Shown: positions 20,905-32,625 of the stretch, in pieces
Layout of the letters: each line of letters begins with the position of its first letter
Numbering within the stretch: position 1 is the first letter of the stretch
From: Rhizodiscina lignyota
Taxonomy: Eukaryota > Ascomycota > Dothideomycetes > Aulographales > Rhizodiscinaceae
Direction: 5' to 3'
NCBI GenBank assembly: GCA_010015805.1
Contig: ML978129.1
Span: 682,001 to 746,000 of the forward strand
DNA: 64,000 nucleotides
The notes under the pieces: generated by a model
The model's input: only the letters and a program-made list of their open reading frames with translations
Databases searched by the model: none
Told to the model about the DNA's origin: nothing
Position numbers and translations under genes: made by a program

Positions 20905-22545
20905 TCACCGGGCGGCTTTGTCCGTCTCTTCCCTGGAGCCAATGCCCTCCATAACCTCCGGCTCAGCAGCTGCGTCAGCTTTTTCATTAAGCTTGCGCAC
21001 CTTGGCCAGACCCTCCCTCATCCACTCCGCGACCAGACCTTTGTTCATTTCTACCCTCTGCTCGTTGGCCTTTCTGACCGCCTCCTTCTTCTTCTTGCGG
21101 TCTTCCGGCTTCATTGCTAATATTTTTCCAATCACGTCGAAATCCTCCTCGTTTTCTTCTTGTAGCCACACTGCTTCTGGAGGAAGATAGGTATATGCAT
21201 CCAATATGGCTTGAGTCGCTACGAGCGGTGTACCAGCAATGAGCGAGGCAGGGACAGTGGAGGAGGCCTTGCGGTCGAGGTATTCCGCGTTGGCAAAGCC
21301 AGGCAAGAGCGCAAACGTCCGTGAGATGATGCCATAGAAATTAAGATATTCGAGGCCTTCGTCAAACTTGACGTGCGGCTCCAGCTCTTTGGGAACTTCG
21401 GGTTTGCGGCCGTGACCAAGGAGGTGAAGTTGAATGTCGGGGTGGGAATCGTGGTCGTTGAGGTCGGCTGCCTCCTCTCCAGGGGTGGAGCTGTTGAGGA
21501 ACTTGCCTAGATGGTTGAAAATCTTCTTATAGTCCCTTCGACTGCCATCGTAATTGCCCTGTAACGCAAAAGAGAGTTCGTCTTCTTTCGCATCGGTAAC
21601 GGTCTTGGTCAGGTCGACGGGGAAGACGGGGATGAAATGGCGTGTGACAGCCTGCACGCCGCCAGTGTCCCACTTCTTCAGTTCGGCGTCGAGGAAGGTT
21701 TGGGTGTGCTTGCTGAGACAGAGGAAGTCGACCAAGCCCTTCTTGACCCAGGGCAGGATGATTCTAGCGCTCTTGTTGTTCACCCACCTGTCAGCGTGGT
21801 GGACCACGCAGAACAGATATGTCTGCTCCTTCTCCATTAGCATGGTGAATTCCTTGTCCTTCTCCATACTGTCGAGCTCGCACGTCGTCGAGACGAGGAT
21901 GCGCGGCTGCTTCTCGGTGGCGTTGAACTTCGTCTTGTGCGTGAATTCGGCGGGGAGGGGGTGGGAGAGCTCGAACTGGTCGAATATGTCCTTGATGCCG
22001 AAGCGCTGCAGGCGCTGGTACAGCTCGATTTGGACATTTGGTTGCGAGCCGAACGAGTGGATCAGGGCGGCGATAACCTCGTCATGTGAGCCTCCGACCT
22101 CTATCATCCATGTCGGAATTACCTCGTCATGAAAGCCGCCCGTCTCGAGTATCGTGGCGTTGAGAGGACCGTTCTTTGGGTCGTCCAACTCTTCTTCGCC
22201 CCCTACAGGCTTGTCGTCGCTCTCTGCGCTGTCTCCTCCTTCCGGCGCCTTATTCTGCTCCTCTTCCTTCTTCTCGTCCGCTGGATCCGCAAGCGCGGGA
22301 GAAGGAGCTTTGTCGTGCTCGTCGAGCTCTGTTGAGTCGCTAGAGGCATCATCGCCACCATTGTCTGCAACGATGCCGTCAATGTGCTCCTTTAACCATG
22401 AATCAGACCCTGACGAGGAATCCGAGCCCCATGGCTTCGGGAATAGAGGGCGCGCAAAGTCACTCCTCCCTTGTAGCAGCACAAAACTTGCGAGGAAGAT
22501 TGCGGCTACAGAGAGGGTGGCGAGGAGGATAACGCGGCGGGACAT
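20905..22545 (-). CDS. type II membrane protein, glycosyltransferase-like
   Basis: Single-exon gene, 546 residues, starting at the ATG at 22543-22545. Residues ~5-25 form one hydrophobic segment after SRR (VILLATLSVAAIFLASFVLL), a signal-anchor typical of Golgi/ER type II enzymes. Residues ~40-140 are an acidic Ser/Asp/Glu-rich stem. The folded part begins near 150. It contains ILVSTTCELD (~220), HHADRWVNNKSARIILPW (~250), HFIPVFPVD (~300), FALQGNYDGSRRDYKK (~325) and, near 415-440, FANAEYLDRKASSTVP then ASLIAGTPLVATQA. The last piece resembles the C-terminal donor-binding part of GT-B glycosyltransferases, but I cannot name the CAZy family. The C-terminal ~60 residues are Lys/Glu-rich. Several N-x-S/T sites are present. 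A role in cell-surface or protein glycosylation is inferred. Confidence 0.8.
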   Translation of the reverse strand: MSRRVILLATLSVAAIFLASFVLLQGRSDFARPLFPKPWGSDSSSGSDSWLKEHIDGIVADNGGDDASSDSTELDEHDKAPSPALADPADEKKEEEQNKAPEGGDSAESDDKPVGGEEELDDPKNGPLNATILETGGFHDEVIPTWMIEVGGSHDEVIAALIHSFGSQPNVQIELYQRLQRFGIKDIFDQFELSHPLPAEFTHKTKFNATEKQPRILVSTTCELDSMEKDKEFTMLMEKEQTYLFCVVHHADRWVNNKSARIILPWVKKGLVDFLCLSKHTQTFLDAELKKWDTGGVQAVTRHFIPVFPVDLTKTVTDAKEDELSFALQGNYDGSRRDYKKIFNHLGKFLNSSTPGEEAADLNDHDSHPDIQLHLLGHGRKPEVPKELEPHVKFDEGLEYLNFYGIISRTFALLPGFANAEYLDRKASSTVPASLIAGTPLVATQAILDAYTYLPPEAVWLQEENEEDFDVIGKILAMKPEDRKKKKEAVRKANEQRVEMNKGLVAEWMREGLAKVRKLNEKADAAAEPEVMEGIGSREETDKAAR

Positions 22546-23379
22546 GGTGCCCGCGGGAGAAGGGAGAAAATGAGCGACGGCGGATACGAAGGGAGTGTAG
22601 AGTTTATGATGATTCTCTCATGTCTCACGTGGTGGTGAAAGGGTCCGCGCTGGAAGATGAAAAGGGTGACGCGAATTTTCTTTCTGGAGATAGGGATGGC
22701 CAGGGAGAGGGAGCGCTCAGCCTCAGGAGCGGAAGTGCAGCGGTGCGTTGGGTGGAGCTGAACACCAGCCAATCCCATCGAGCCGCTGGCCTGGGCCTGG
22801 CCAAGTATTGCCGTCACTAATGCGTAAGCGGCATGGCGCCCCTTGAACGCGCGTTGCTATTTCATATTAAGCAATAAGTGCTCGCTTTGGCCGCATGAAC
22901 GGAGTGCTCCTCTGCACTCCCTCAGCTCTGCACAAGAGTGAAGATGATGTCTTCGAGATGTGGATAGACGTTGAAGCCGTCTCCCCGCATCTCGAGAGAA
23001 ACCGTTAAGCACAGCCGTCGGTACACTAGCACCTGTCAACGCTCGACCTGGCCCCCTTTGAACCGACTACACCATCCTCAACAGTCTGGAATGACTGGCA
23101 CAGAATGTTACCATTCGAATCTTCTGATCAATCCATCTACGTGGTCATGTTCACCAAATAGTTTGATGATTGGGTTAAGTTATCAACATAAACATGCTTG
23201 TATTAGCCTAAACAATGGGATCGAGGCTGGGTAGCGTTGCTTCGCCTCAGCCTTGTGGTACAACAGCTTCCATGAGATCGCAACCTTATAGTCGTCTTGT
23301 GAACTTCCAGTCATCCAGAATTGGACGGAATTAATGTTGACGTGAATGAACCAGGAGAGCCTGTCTGTACCACTTCAGC
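22546..23379. other. intergenic, no gene seen
   Basis: Divergent interval between the glycosyltransferase-like gene (-) and the ankyrin/HET gene (+). No coding region is supported. It marks the left border of the accessory island. Confidence 0.5.
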
Positions 23380-24757
23380 ATGGATACTCAGTTCCCCAGC
23401 GGATGGCCACCTTCGCATCTTAGCATGTCGCGACTACGGTTTCCCCCAAGCACATTAAATGATTTTGAGTCCAAAATGACTTGGCCACATGCACAAGATG
23501 GAGGACCGTATTCATTTACCGCGCCGGGGGACGACGACCTATTAATATACTTTTACGGCGGTGCCAATCCGCTATGGCAAGCGGTTCACAGGACACCCAG
23601 CCCAGATCGTGAGCACGCTCGAAGGCTTCTAGAGGGAGGAGTCGATCTGCATGAACCCTGGAATACTGAAAAATGGATGGAAGAACATGTTTATTCGAAG
23701 CAATGGGGGGTGTAGACCACCAGAAGGCGATCTGATTGACCCAAAGCGGTGCACGCAAGCGCTCTTCAGCCCAGTATTGAATGGCTCCCCGGATCTTGTG
23801 GAGCTATTAGTGAACTTCGGTGCACGCATTGAAGCTCATAATCGAAAGGGCATGACAGCTCTACACGAAGCCGTCCGCACGCATAAGGCAAATATTGTTC
23901 GGATTTTGATCGACAATGGTGCCGATATAAACGGAACTGTTTCGACCGGCGGTTACGGCCATGAGTACCTTTCCGGCTTTACTGCTTTGCACCTTGCTGT
24001 GCTGGAGGGCCAAGGCGATATCGTAAGGATTCTACTTGATGCCGGTGTTGATGTACACATTTCCACATCATACAATTGGACCGCATTCGATCTAGCCCTC
24101 GTCGAACGACAAACAATTATTGCCAACATTTTGGAAGAGTATGCTGGAGATCTCAAACAAGAACTCAATTATCGGGCTCATTGCTTCAGTAAGACCTTCC
24201 AAAACCCGGAGCAAGACGAAGACGTAAAGCTCTCGCGGTTTGTGCTTGATCACGGATTCCAATACTGGGATGGAAAATACAGGACCTTTTATGTGCGCCT
24301 CATTTTGGAAATCCAAGGAAATCGCTCCGACGTCGAGAGGAACTCCAACAAATCATGTATGCAACTCGGGAATGAGATCCAAGATCAATTGAAAAAGCTT
24401 GCCCAACTTTCAAACACCGTAGAATGGGATCGACATCTCTGTTCGAAATGTGAAGCATTCCAGCAGCAAGAAGTATCAACCATGTATCAGCCATTCGAGC
24501 ATTACCCGAGCGAACGCGCACTCGTAGAGTCTAGCTCGAATGGCTGCGTCCTTTGTACAATGTTAGCGGAGTCACTTCATCTGAGTCAAACTGCTTTGCA
24601 ACCCGATCGAGACATGTCTCAGACGGATTTACAGAAAAGGTACGAAGATATGGATAATACAGTTTTGGATGTAGCACCTGTGGTGCTACGAATGGCAAAA
24701 CAGGGCTGGAGTGACCTTGCCGTGGTTGCTCGCTGTGGCGAAAGAGTGGTAGTCTAG
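23380..24757 (+). CDS. ankyrin-repeat N-terminal part of a HET-domain protein
   Basis: Upstream half of what is probably one ankyrin/HET gene together with the next entry. The first frame starts at ATG 23380 and reaches an ankyrin-like unit (LWQAVHRT..EHARRLLEGGVDLHE) ending near 23.7 kb. The ankyrin array then continues in another frame: LFSPVLNGSPDLVELLVNFG, MTALHEAVRTHKANIVRIL, and FTALHLAVLEGQGDIVRIL followed by LDAGVDVHI. After the repeats come a C-x2-C pair (HLCSKCEAF) and SNGCVLCTMLAES, often seen just before HET domains. No intron of normal size explains the frame change, which coincides with a run of six G. A stop also lies shortly before the expected intron at the end of this part. 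So the gene may be decayed, or the assembly may carry an error. Coordinates outline the coding-like region. Confidence 0.6.
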
Positions 24758-24944
24758 AGCTTTTACCCGTTGGAGGTAAGCACTCTTCTTACCCAGTTCA
24801 TCTTCCTCTACAAAGCTCGCGCTGTGTGAGGAGGTTGGCCTATTATATTTCACCTTCGATCAAGCTCACACTGATCCAGCAATGTGGCTTCATTATTTCA
24901 TTATTGGAGCAAGAGAAATCTCAAAACGGCAGGCTAACTTCAAG

Positions 24945-26599
24945 AAGCTCCCGTTGCGAAGGCCATTGCGAAGACTGAACCGTACGATCGACAGAGCTCT
25001 GGATCTGAGCGTAGCATTGCAATTGCAGCAGCTTGGCTCGAAACGTGCACCACAAGCCATAAGACCTGCGGACTTAACGCCATGTCTGAACTACCGTCCC
25101 GCGTGATAGATGTTGGAAGCGAGGGATCACACCCTTTTCTATGTATCTCAGCACAAGACAAGGCGCGGTACACCGCACTCTCGTACTGTTGGGGGACAAA
25201 GCACAATTTCGTCACCACATCGTCTACACTTGATGATATGATGAGCGGCGTTCCTCTTCACCGATTTCCAAAAACAATGCGGGATGCCATCATCATCACA
25301 CGAGGCTTGGGCATCCGTTATCTGTGGATAGACGCTCTCTGCATAATACAAGATTCCGAAGAAGATTTCGCTAAAGAAGCAGCGGAGATGGGTGATATTT
25401 ATTCCCATGCAACAGTTACAATTGCTGCTACGGACTCGAAAAGCTGCCAGGATGGCATTTTTGAGGAACGGAATTGGAGAACTGGAGCATTGCTGCACCT
25501 TGATTTGAGAATCCCTTCAGGTTCCGGTACGATCAGTCCTCATGAAGGAACCTCAAGCATCAAAAGGATCTTAGCTCGTCGTGATATGCCATGGTCTCAC
25601 GAATCGCATCAAATTCTTGATACGCGTGGCTGGACGATGCAAGAGAAGCTCCTCTCCAGGCGCTACTTGAGCTGCAGTACTCTCGAACTCCACTGGAGTT
25701 GTCTCGAGGCCACTTCCTCCGAAACAAGGGCATATCTGCTTCCTCGGTCCTTCGATACAGACCGTTATCTTCACAGCGATGAAATGCAAAATATCCAAAA
25801 CATCCAAAACATGCTGGCAATACAATGCAACGAACGTGATGATGGCGATGCTTTTAGTGTTTGGTTGGGTTTGGTAGCCGAATACTCCAAACGAACGTTT
25901 TCAGAGTCGACAGACAAGATAATCGCACTTGCCGGCTTTCAAGACCAGTTGAGCGTGCTTTTCAATGATGTCCCCATCGCGGGCATGTGGAAAAATCGAT
26001 TTTTCTTGCGGAGCCTGCTGTGGACTCCTTGTCCATACTCGAACTTGTTTGACTCCGGAAACACCGCTGACGACAGCGACGTAATGGGAAATAGGTTCCA
26101 CGGTCCGTCGTGGAGCTGGACGTCTGCGGACGGCGAGATCACTTACGAGAATTTTAGCTCTGCCGAATTCTCATTTCTCATGGAGGTTCTGTCATGGGAT
26201 CTTAAGATCTCACCGGGACAGCGTTCTATTGAAGGAAGTATCACCATTCGAGGCAAGATCGTATTCTCAAAAGCTGCAGACCAATTCTGGTGGGGAATGG
26301 ACGACGACGAAGTCGACCCACTAATGCAATATTGCTCACACTATTACCGCGAGAAGTGCCGCTTTTTGAAGGAACCGGGGAAAAAGTGGTGTCTGTTGCT
26401 GGCTGAACGGCCTTTCGAACCACCGTCGAAAGTAGGGCGTCCACGCTGGCCAAATGGACGCAAGCCCGCCATGGTTTGCATGGTACTCGAGCCAGTCAAT
26501 CTCCAACAGCTGGAGTTCCGTCGAGCATGCATTGTGGAATTGGCGAAGCCGAAGAGAATGTTGCGACGATCCTTTACTAAAGTCATCAAGCTATTGTGA
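24945..26599 (+). CDS. HET (heterokaryon incompatibility) domain protein, C-terminal part
   Basis: HET domains act in fungal non-self recognition and trigger cell death when hyphae of unlike genotype fuse; many are the effector part of NLR-like proteins (family knowledge). The longest ATG frame starts at 25082, but coding resemblance runs further upstream (AIAAAWLETCTTSHKTCG) to a likely acceptor site near 24944, so this is a 3' exon. Landmarks in order: LPSRVIDVG, YTALSYCWG, FPKTMRDAIIITRGLGIRYL followed by WIDALCIIQDSEEDF, IYSHATVTIAA, then RGWTMQEKLLSRRYL. These are all three classical HET blocks. The remainder (FHGPSWSWTSADGEI and beyond) matches the usual region after HET. The HET part itself is uninterrupted to the TGA at 26597-26599. 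Its link to the ankyrin part is inferred from order and spacing. Confidence 0.82.
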
Positions 26600-26910
26600 G
26601 TTGTCGTCATCTGCAGACGGCCATGTTTCCAGATCAGAAGCCAAAAGAACTCACTGGATAACCTGTGGAGTCCATGCAAAGCATCTGTAGAGACTACGCA
26701 CACTATCGAGCAAATGCTCCGCAAGCAAGAGAAGGACTGCCTCTCTGAGTTAGCAAAGCAAACCTTGCATCCTCGACTTATCTTGACGGTGTCTTGAATA
26801 CTTCTTCATCGCGCAGTGTCTCAGCACTATCGAACAGGGACGTCGACAGTGATGCGAAGCCTTGTTTCCACAAGAGAAATGGATTTCAAAGGTACCGTCG
26901 AAATATCTCA

Positions 26911-28968
26911 TCACAATTTCGCCTTTGCCTGAGTCTCCCCTAAACACCCTGCTTCCTTCAGTTTGTGCCACACTTCCAAACCATTCTCCCACATCTCCTT
27001 GTCCTTCCAAATATCCGTCTCGCCGCTCGGTTTAATTCTCCTCACCTCCTGAGGCCCATGTGTCCCCCACTTCGTCCTGATATCCTTTCCGTGCACAAAA
27101 TCACAAAATGCGTCATGCATCCATGTCTTCACCAAGCCTTTCTCTTTCTCTGTGAGCCCTTCCCCCCTTCCTTCACCCCACAACCAGAGAACTATATCAG
27201 TACCATGAGTCACTCCCCACTCTCGTGGCCAACTGGTATCGGCGCATTGCGCCCGCCATTCGACGCGATATCGATGCACAAGATCCCCAGCGCCGAACTT
27301 GTCAAGGCAGTCAACGAACCCACGTTCCATGTTATGGATCTGCGTATCTGCATAGATCCTGCCGAACGCGTCGTTCCAGTCCTTGCAACCCTTCGGGAGT
27401 TTTCCGTCAGGAGAGTAATGCTGCATGATCACCCGCACGACCGACAGTGGGTAGTCACCCTGAAGGCGATCGAAAGTCTTTCTGTACGACTGTGTACGCG
27501 CGTCGGGAGTCCTCCATGATTCGTACACGAAGTGCTCGTCCCGGCACTCGCCAGTGATTATCTCGACACCACGGTCACGCATGCGCTGCGCGAAGTCACC
27601 GGAGCAGATGCTGGTGAAGAGATGCGATGAAATGAAGGCGTTATCGGTGACCGCGCGGAATTCGTGCAACGCCATACTGTTGTTTGCGTCGACTAGTGCT
27701 TTCATTGGTAGGGCGCGGAGACGAGCCATTTTTTCCGTAGCGGTGAGAGAAAGTGGAATAGAGAGTTTTGTGAGCAGCTCGTTGAACTGCTCTTGCCGCT
27801 CGATCAGAGTATGTGGCTGCACGCCGGGGCCATTCGACCACATCACCGCACGGCGGATGATGGACTTATCAGTTGGCAGATAGAGATCATACTGCAATTG
27901 CTGGAATGTGGAGTGTGATCCTGAGGACTGTGTCAGTTTTGATCCTTCCCACAGCAGCTGGTACCAAAGGACATCTCCTTACCCGCAGAATACCCAGCTA
28001 CAGTGATGTTTCCTGCATTTCCGCCAAAGTAGCTGATGTTCTTGTACGTCCATTCAAGCGCGAGCCGCTGGTCCCAGAAACCGACGTTGAAGTCAGGTGC
28101 GTTTGGAGACTCGGCGAGCAATTCTTCGCTGGCGAGGAAGCCGAACAGATTGAGACGGTATGCTGGCTTTACAATGATGGCTCCGAAATTAGTCTCACTG
28201 AGGAGAGCGGAAAGGTCGCCGCCATTAGCTGTGCCGAATTGGAGAAATCCTCCATCTGTGCAAGACTTGAGTTCACGAGATATGGAAAGGAGGCGGATAT
28301 GGCTTACGGATGTAAATGAATACGGGCCAGCCTTCATATACACGTCAGTAAGTGGTCCCGAAAATCAACAGGAAAAGAGCATCCGACTCGCTTGGGAAGA
28401 ACAATTCTTGCGTTGACTACTAGGGAATTGCCGAAGCATCAAGGCCTTCAATCCAAAAGATTTTGAAGTTTTCGGAAAGAAAGAACAAATGAGGACTTTG
28501 GTAAAGAAGATCATCTATTATCAAGGCTGTAATGCCTCAATTGAACAGCGACAAGAATGAAAGCATCGGATTTAAGCAAGATTTCGGCATACCTCCCTTT
28601 GGTGGCTGCCCACCTGGAATCCATATGTTTACCTGTAAACAATCCTCTTCCCATACATTCTCTTCCACCGTAGGCTGTGGACAAACTCCAGTTCCCCCGT
28701 TGAACCTTCCAGGATTAGAATGCGTGCCATATCTGTAGCACGATGGCAATGCTCTGGGTTTCTTGAATCTATACGGCCCAACTGGCGGAAGGGCGTACGG
28801 TATCCCGCCAAAGTAATGACACAAGACTCGAGGCCGGAGATTTTTGGGGTAAGGATAGTTGTCAGATGGAGTGGTTGGGGTTTGAGAGATGTAAGAAAGG
28901 CCTTCGATGACACCGAGGGCTGAGAGATCCAGAACATAAGGCACCTTCTTCGGCTCCGATGCTGCCAT
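26911..28968 (-). CDS. type-B carboxylesterase / lipase
   Basis: Alpha/beta hydrolase of the cholinesterase (COesterase) family; substrate unknown. Exons 28593-28968, 28308-28331, 27983-28255 and 26911-27920 keep phase and give 560 residues. The second exon is only 24 nt (encoding WPVFIYI), and the intron before it is 261 bp, long for this genome. Motifs: YFGGIPYALPPVGPYRFKKP near the start, EEDCLQVNIWIPGG, IHGGFLQFG (oxyanion hole), and GYSAG with the nucleophile Ser near 223, where most relatives have GESAG. The family's Glu and His are expected downstream; GVTHGTDIVLW fits the His-containing block. There is no obvious signal peptide (MAASEPKKVPYVLD), so the enzyme is probably intracellular, unlike many fungal secreted relatives. 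It sits inside the accessory island between the HET gene and the DUF7708-like gene. Confidence 0.88.
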
Positions 28969-29415
28969 TGTGACCAGTGTAACTCCTTCGCGATTTTGGT
29001 GTTATATCTGAGATGAATTGAGCTGTTAGAAGGGACAGATTGTGCTGCAATTCATTTACATTTACACCATTTCCGCCTGTTACTTAATGGAATCCTAAGA
29101 CATAGATATCGGCACAATTGCCGAACCAAAATGGCCCGCAGCAGACCCCAGACAAGTCACAGCGCCACCTATCGATAGGGGGCTCATGCACCTAAAAGCA
29201 GAGGTGTTGGGGTGCTGGAAGGTACGAGCGGCTGCCGTTCGGCAATTGCCGGCAGCGCGGAAATGGTTCAAATCCGATCTGAAATTCATTGGAAGGTCTC
29301 TCTCTCCGTCTTTGCCTTCACCCATGCTAAATATTCCCCTGATTTGCGCAGACGATCCTTCTTCAATCAAATCTCTTTTGCAATCAATTCAGGTCGATCT
29401 ATATTTGCCATGTAT
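28969..29415. other. intergenic, no gene seen
   Basis: Lies between the 5' end of the esterase gene and the 3' end of the DUF7708-like gene (both minus). Only short frames. Confidence 0.5.
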
Positions 29416-31680
29416 TCACCAATCGTCATCATCCTCATCCTCATTCGAACTTGACGCCGCCTTCTGTCCCTGGCCTGGAACGTCTAGAAGCAAGGAGTTA
29501 TTCTCACGCTCTAAGGCTTCAAGATTCAGTCCGAATTTTCCTCCGTCGACGTGATCCGGTACACGCAATGATAGATGCGCCAAATCCTTGACTGGGCAGT
29601 CCGACATGCAATCAGTCACGAGGAGTTTGATGATCGCATTTGGAGTTTCATCGATCATCTTGATGATCCTTTCCACGACCCTATTTCCTTCGTCAAGGTT
29701 TCCAGATATCCTCGAAAACGAATCCAACAAAATGAAGACTCCGTCGTTTTCAGGCAACATTCCGAGTAGCCGCTTGAAAAGGGCTAGAGCATATTTTATC
29801 TTTTCCTGGGACTTTTGGGAGTACTCGGCTTCTTTAAGAAACGAGAGATCGATGGTCGGTCTTTGATCGGTGAGAAACCTGAGCAGTTGGCCGTTCATGC
29901 TCTTTAACATCGCAATCGGCCCGGATTCGTCCTCTTCTCTCGAAGAATTTGCTCGTAGTCCGCAAAAGAAGGAGAGAACCGGCAACTCAGTATTGTTACT
30001 GAGCATCTTGACGAGTAAGCCCGTGGTGAACGATAAGGAGTTGATCAATTTATCTGGCGGAGACTCGGCTTCGACCTCGAGGACGCAAGAGCTACTTCGA
30101 GTGAACCACTCGTACAACTCACCAGAATTCATAATCCATCGGATTTTGTCTTTCTCTTCGAGGTCAAGAGTCTCAACAGCATTGGAGCATTCTCCGAGGT
30201 CCTTGGACACCTCTGGATCGAATGGAGCCAGGCCATCAATCCATTCATCAATGATGCGTCTGTTGGTGTCAACTGAGAAGAGCGCGCCGCCGCTCGGAGC
30301 AATGGCGCTTCGGTTCGAGGTCAAGATGTACTTCAAACGGTCCTGGATCACTGTCATTCCTTTGTTAGCTTCGGAAGTTGCAAGGGATAAGCTAAGCTCG
30401 CTTCACCTGTCCCGTCAATAGGATTGAAAGTTGGATCACTCGCGACGAGCCGATAGAATTCATTCCAAACTGCAGCTTGGGCTCGCTCAAAAATCGTTTG
30501 TTGCTCGCCATTAAGAAATTTCCGCTGGTTTTCTTCGATTCTTGCAATTGCCGATCTCATCTGAGTCATCTCTGCAGAATATCTCAGTCTGTCTTGTTGT
30601 GGATTCTGGACACGAATGCTCGCTTACCTGTTATTCCAGCTCTCATCTCATGTCTTATCTGCATACCGTTCTCTTCGATTCTACCCATCCTGACCTGGGC
30701 ACAGATCTCCACTTCCTCTTTGAACTCAGCAATGCTGCGATTTAACGAACCGAGCGCGTCCTTGATATCGCCACTCCGACCCTTCACTTTTGAGAGCATA
30801 CTCTCTATGTTCTTTTCAGTCATGTGTAGTGCTTTGTAGGGATCCCAATACTAACCTCCGAAATTCATAGACAAACTATCAATGATTCGCTCAAGCGCGA
30901 TGAATATGCATATAAAGACGGAATTCGCATGCACATGAAGGCCTTTTGACTTTACGTGAACCTCGGTCAGTCTTTGTACGGTGCTCAGCCTTCGCGGTAT
31001 CTCGGCCAGGCTCGCCTGCATATCGTTTCGGAGCTTTTCATGATCACATATCACCTAGTATAAGACTGTTAACTCAAAGTCTTTCGACGATAGGCAAGCA
31101 GCATACAGCAAGGACCACCGTAAAGCCACCTGCAATGATCGAGCCATAAATATCATTCGGGACGCAGCTTAGGATATTTTCCAGCGTGCTTCTGTGTTTC
31201 GCAGTGGCCTTGAAACAATTGCGAATGACACGCATGCAGGTACGTGTGTTCTCTGAGTTCTTGTTTCTGTCCTGAACCAATTTGGCAATTTCAAGAACAT
31301 CTGCCATTTTGTAGTCCGCGGGATCTTTGATGTGAATGCCCAGTCTTTGGTCGAGCTTCCTTCTCTGGATCGTTTACAAAACCTTTGAAGAGTGTCTTTG
31401 AATTCTTTCATCTTCTCGGCTGACTCGACATAGTAGTCCTCCTCGCTGCCTACTATGAGTATACATCGGAAGTGAGAGATGTGGAACTTTACCGATGAAC
31501 CTCTCCTGGTGGGACAAAGCCATCGAGGCCACTCACGAATTCTGGCGATCTAGTGCCGTGATACCTACGAACAGTTGCAGCTTGAGATGTGAGTGCTGGT
31601 CCGGCTCTGGTCTCAACGAATTCAGCGGCGCTGTTGGTCATGACCCTGGATCTGGAGACGAGAGGCTGATCTTCTGCCAT
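29416..31680 (-). CDS. DUF7708/STAND-like fungal protein, degenerate NTPase
   Basis: Resembles fungal proteins with an N-terminal DUF7708-type helical region followed by a NACHT-like domain. Exon joins I can support: 31107 (end of an upstream exon), 30856-31054, 30628-30804, 30407-30571 and 29416-30350, with introns of 52, 51, 56 and 56 bp in phase. The start is likely the ATG at 31678-31680, with an intron at 31446-31492. Between ~31.44 and 31.33 kb the frame changes and I found no good intron, so this part is unresolved. Landmarks: VPNDIYGSIIAGGFTVVLA (DUF7708-like), coiled-coil-like helices, then WIMNSGELYEWFTRSSSCVL, ELPVLSFFCGLR, and VFILLDSFSR in the place of a Walker B strand. No Walker A GxxGxGKT is visible, so ATP binding is doubtful. 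The C-terminus is acidic (NEDEDDDDW). A non-self-recognition role is inferred from architecture and its HET neighbour. Confidence 0.65.
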
Positions 31681-32625
31681 ATCAATCGAAGCTCGCCACA
31701 ATTCTTGAAGTTATATCTTTTTTTGGAAATCACACTTGCGATAAGGGAGACAGCCTTGTCACGATATTGTTATTTGAATCTAAAACTTCTGTCACAGACT
31801 ATATCTGTTGCATAGCTGCCTTGAAAAGATGCCACGCTATGTCAGCAGGTGATTTTCATCTCGGCTCTGAGCACAGCCTGCGAGGCTGAAGGAATGATTT
31901 TCGTCCGAGTTTTAGCGGATTGTGGAAACGAGCAGGTGAATAATAAAACATGGCGATGACAGCCTTGAGCGGCAGCGACCTTCTAATTCTGCAACGCTGA
32001 AGAGGCATAACACGACTGCGATATGGGGCCTCTGGTGACGCCTTTTCGTTCGCACCGAGATGCTTCATCGCGAGTTCAATACGCCCTGCATGGCCAAGGA
32101 TTTGTCTGGTATCGCCATCCTGCCCACCGGTGCCGTAGACTGGGTAGCGATTGGCTCTATTGTGCAGGAGCTGAGGAGCTGCGGGGGAGAAAACGAATAC
32201 TTCACTTTGCACGGGAGAGTACCACACCATATCGTCCATCTCAGGAACTGTATTGGTGGCCTCGACGGCTCTCTTACTATCCCTACAATAGTGTGCATGT
32301 GCTGGAGAACCCGGAACGAGTGCTGGCGCGTCCTTTCTCAGGGAGATTTGAAGCCCTATGTGAGTTCGCATAGGGAAATCCATAATTAATGTCATAAGCT
32401 CAACCAAATTTATCCGCTCATCATTTCCGCCGCAGAGCCTCATCTGTTATTAATTCGTATTCCCATCCGGGTTCTTTCCTTTTCGCTCGAAGAGGTTGCT
32501 CGTTCATCGTTTGACTTCCTGGTTTGCGTTATTTCTGTCGCAATTCCTTGGTTCTATTGAAATCTCTTGATTCTCTATTCTTCTAGACATATCCGGTACA
32601 TGCGCAAGTTTCCTTGAAGTGGGCA
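31681..32625. other. divergent intergenic, no gene seen
   Basis: 945 bp between the DUF7708-like gene (-) and the AAA gene (+); it should contain both promoters. Overlapping frames around 31.86-32.44 kb show no family features. Confidence 0.5.

Noticed and set aside
28593-28968. Esterase 5' exon as a separate gene because of the 261-bp gap
   Set aside because: The split keeps phase through the microexon and supplies the expected EDCLQVNIW block just before the oxyanion loop.
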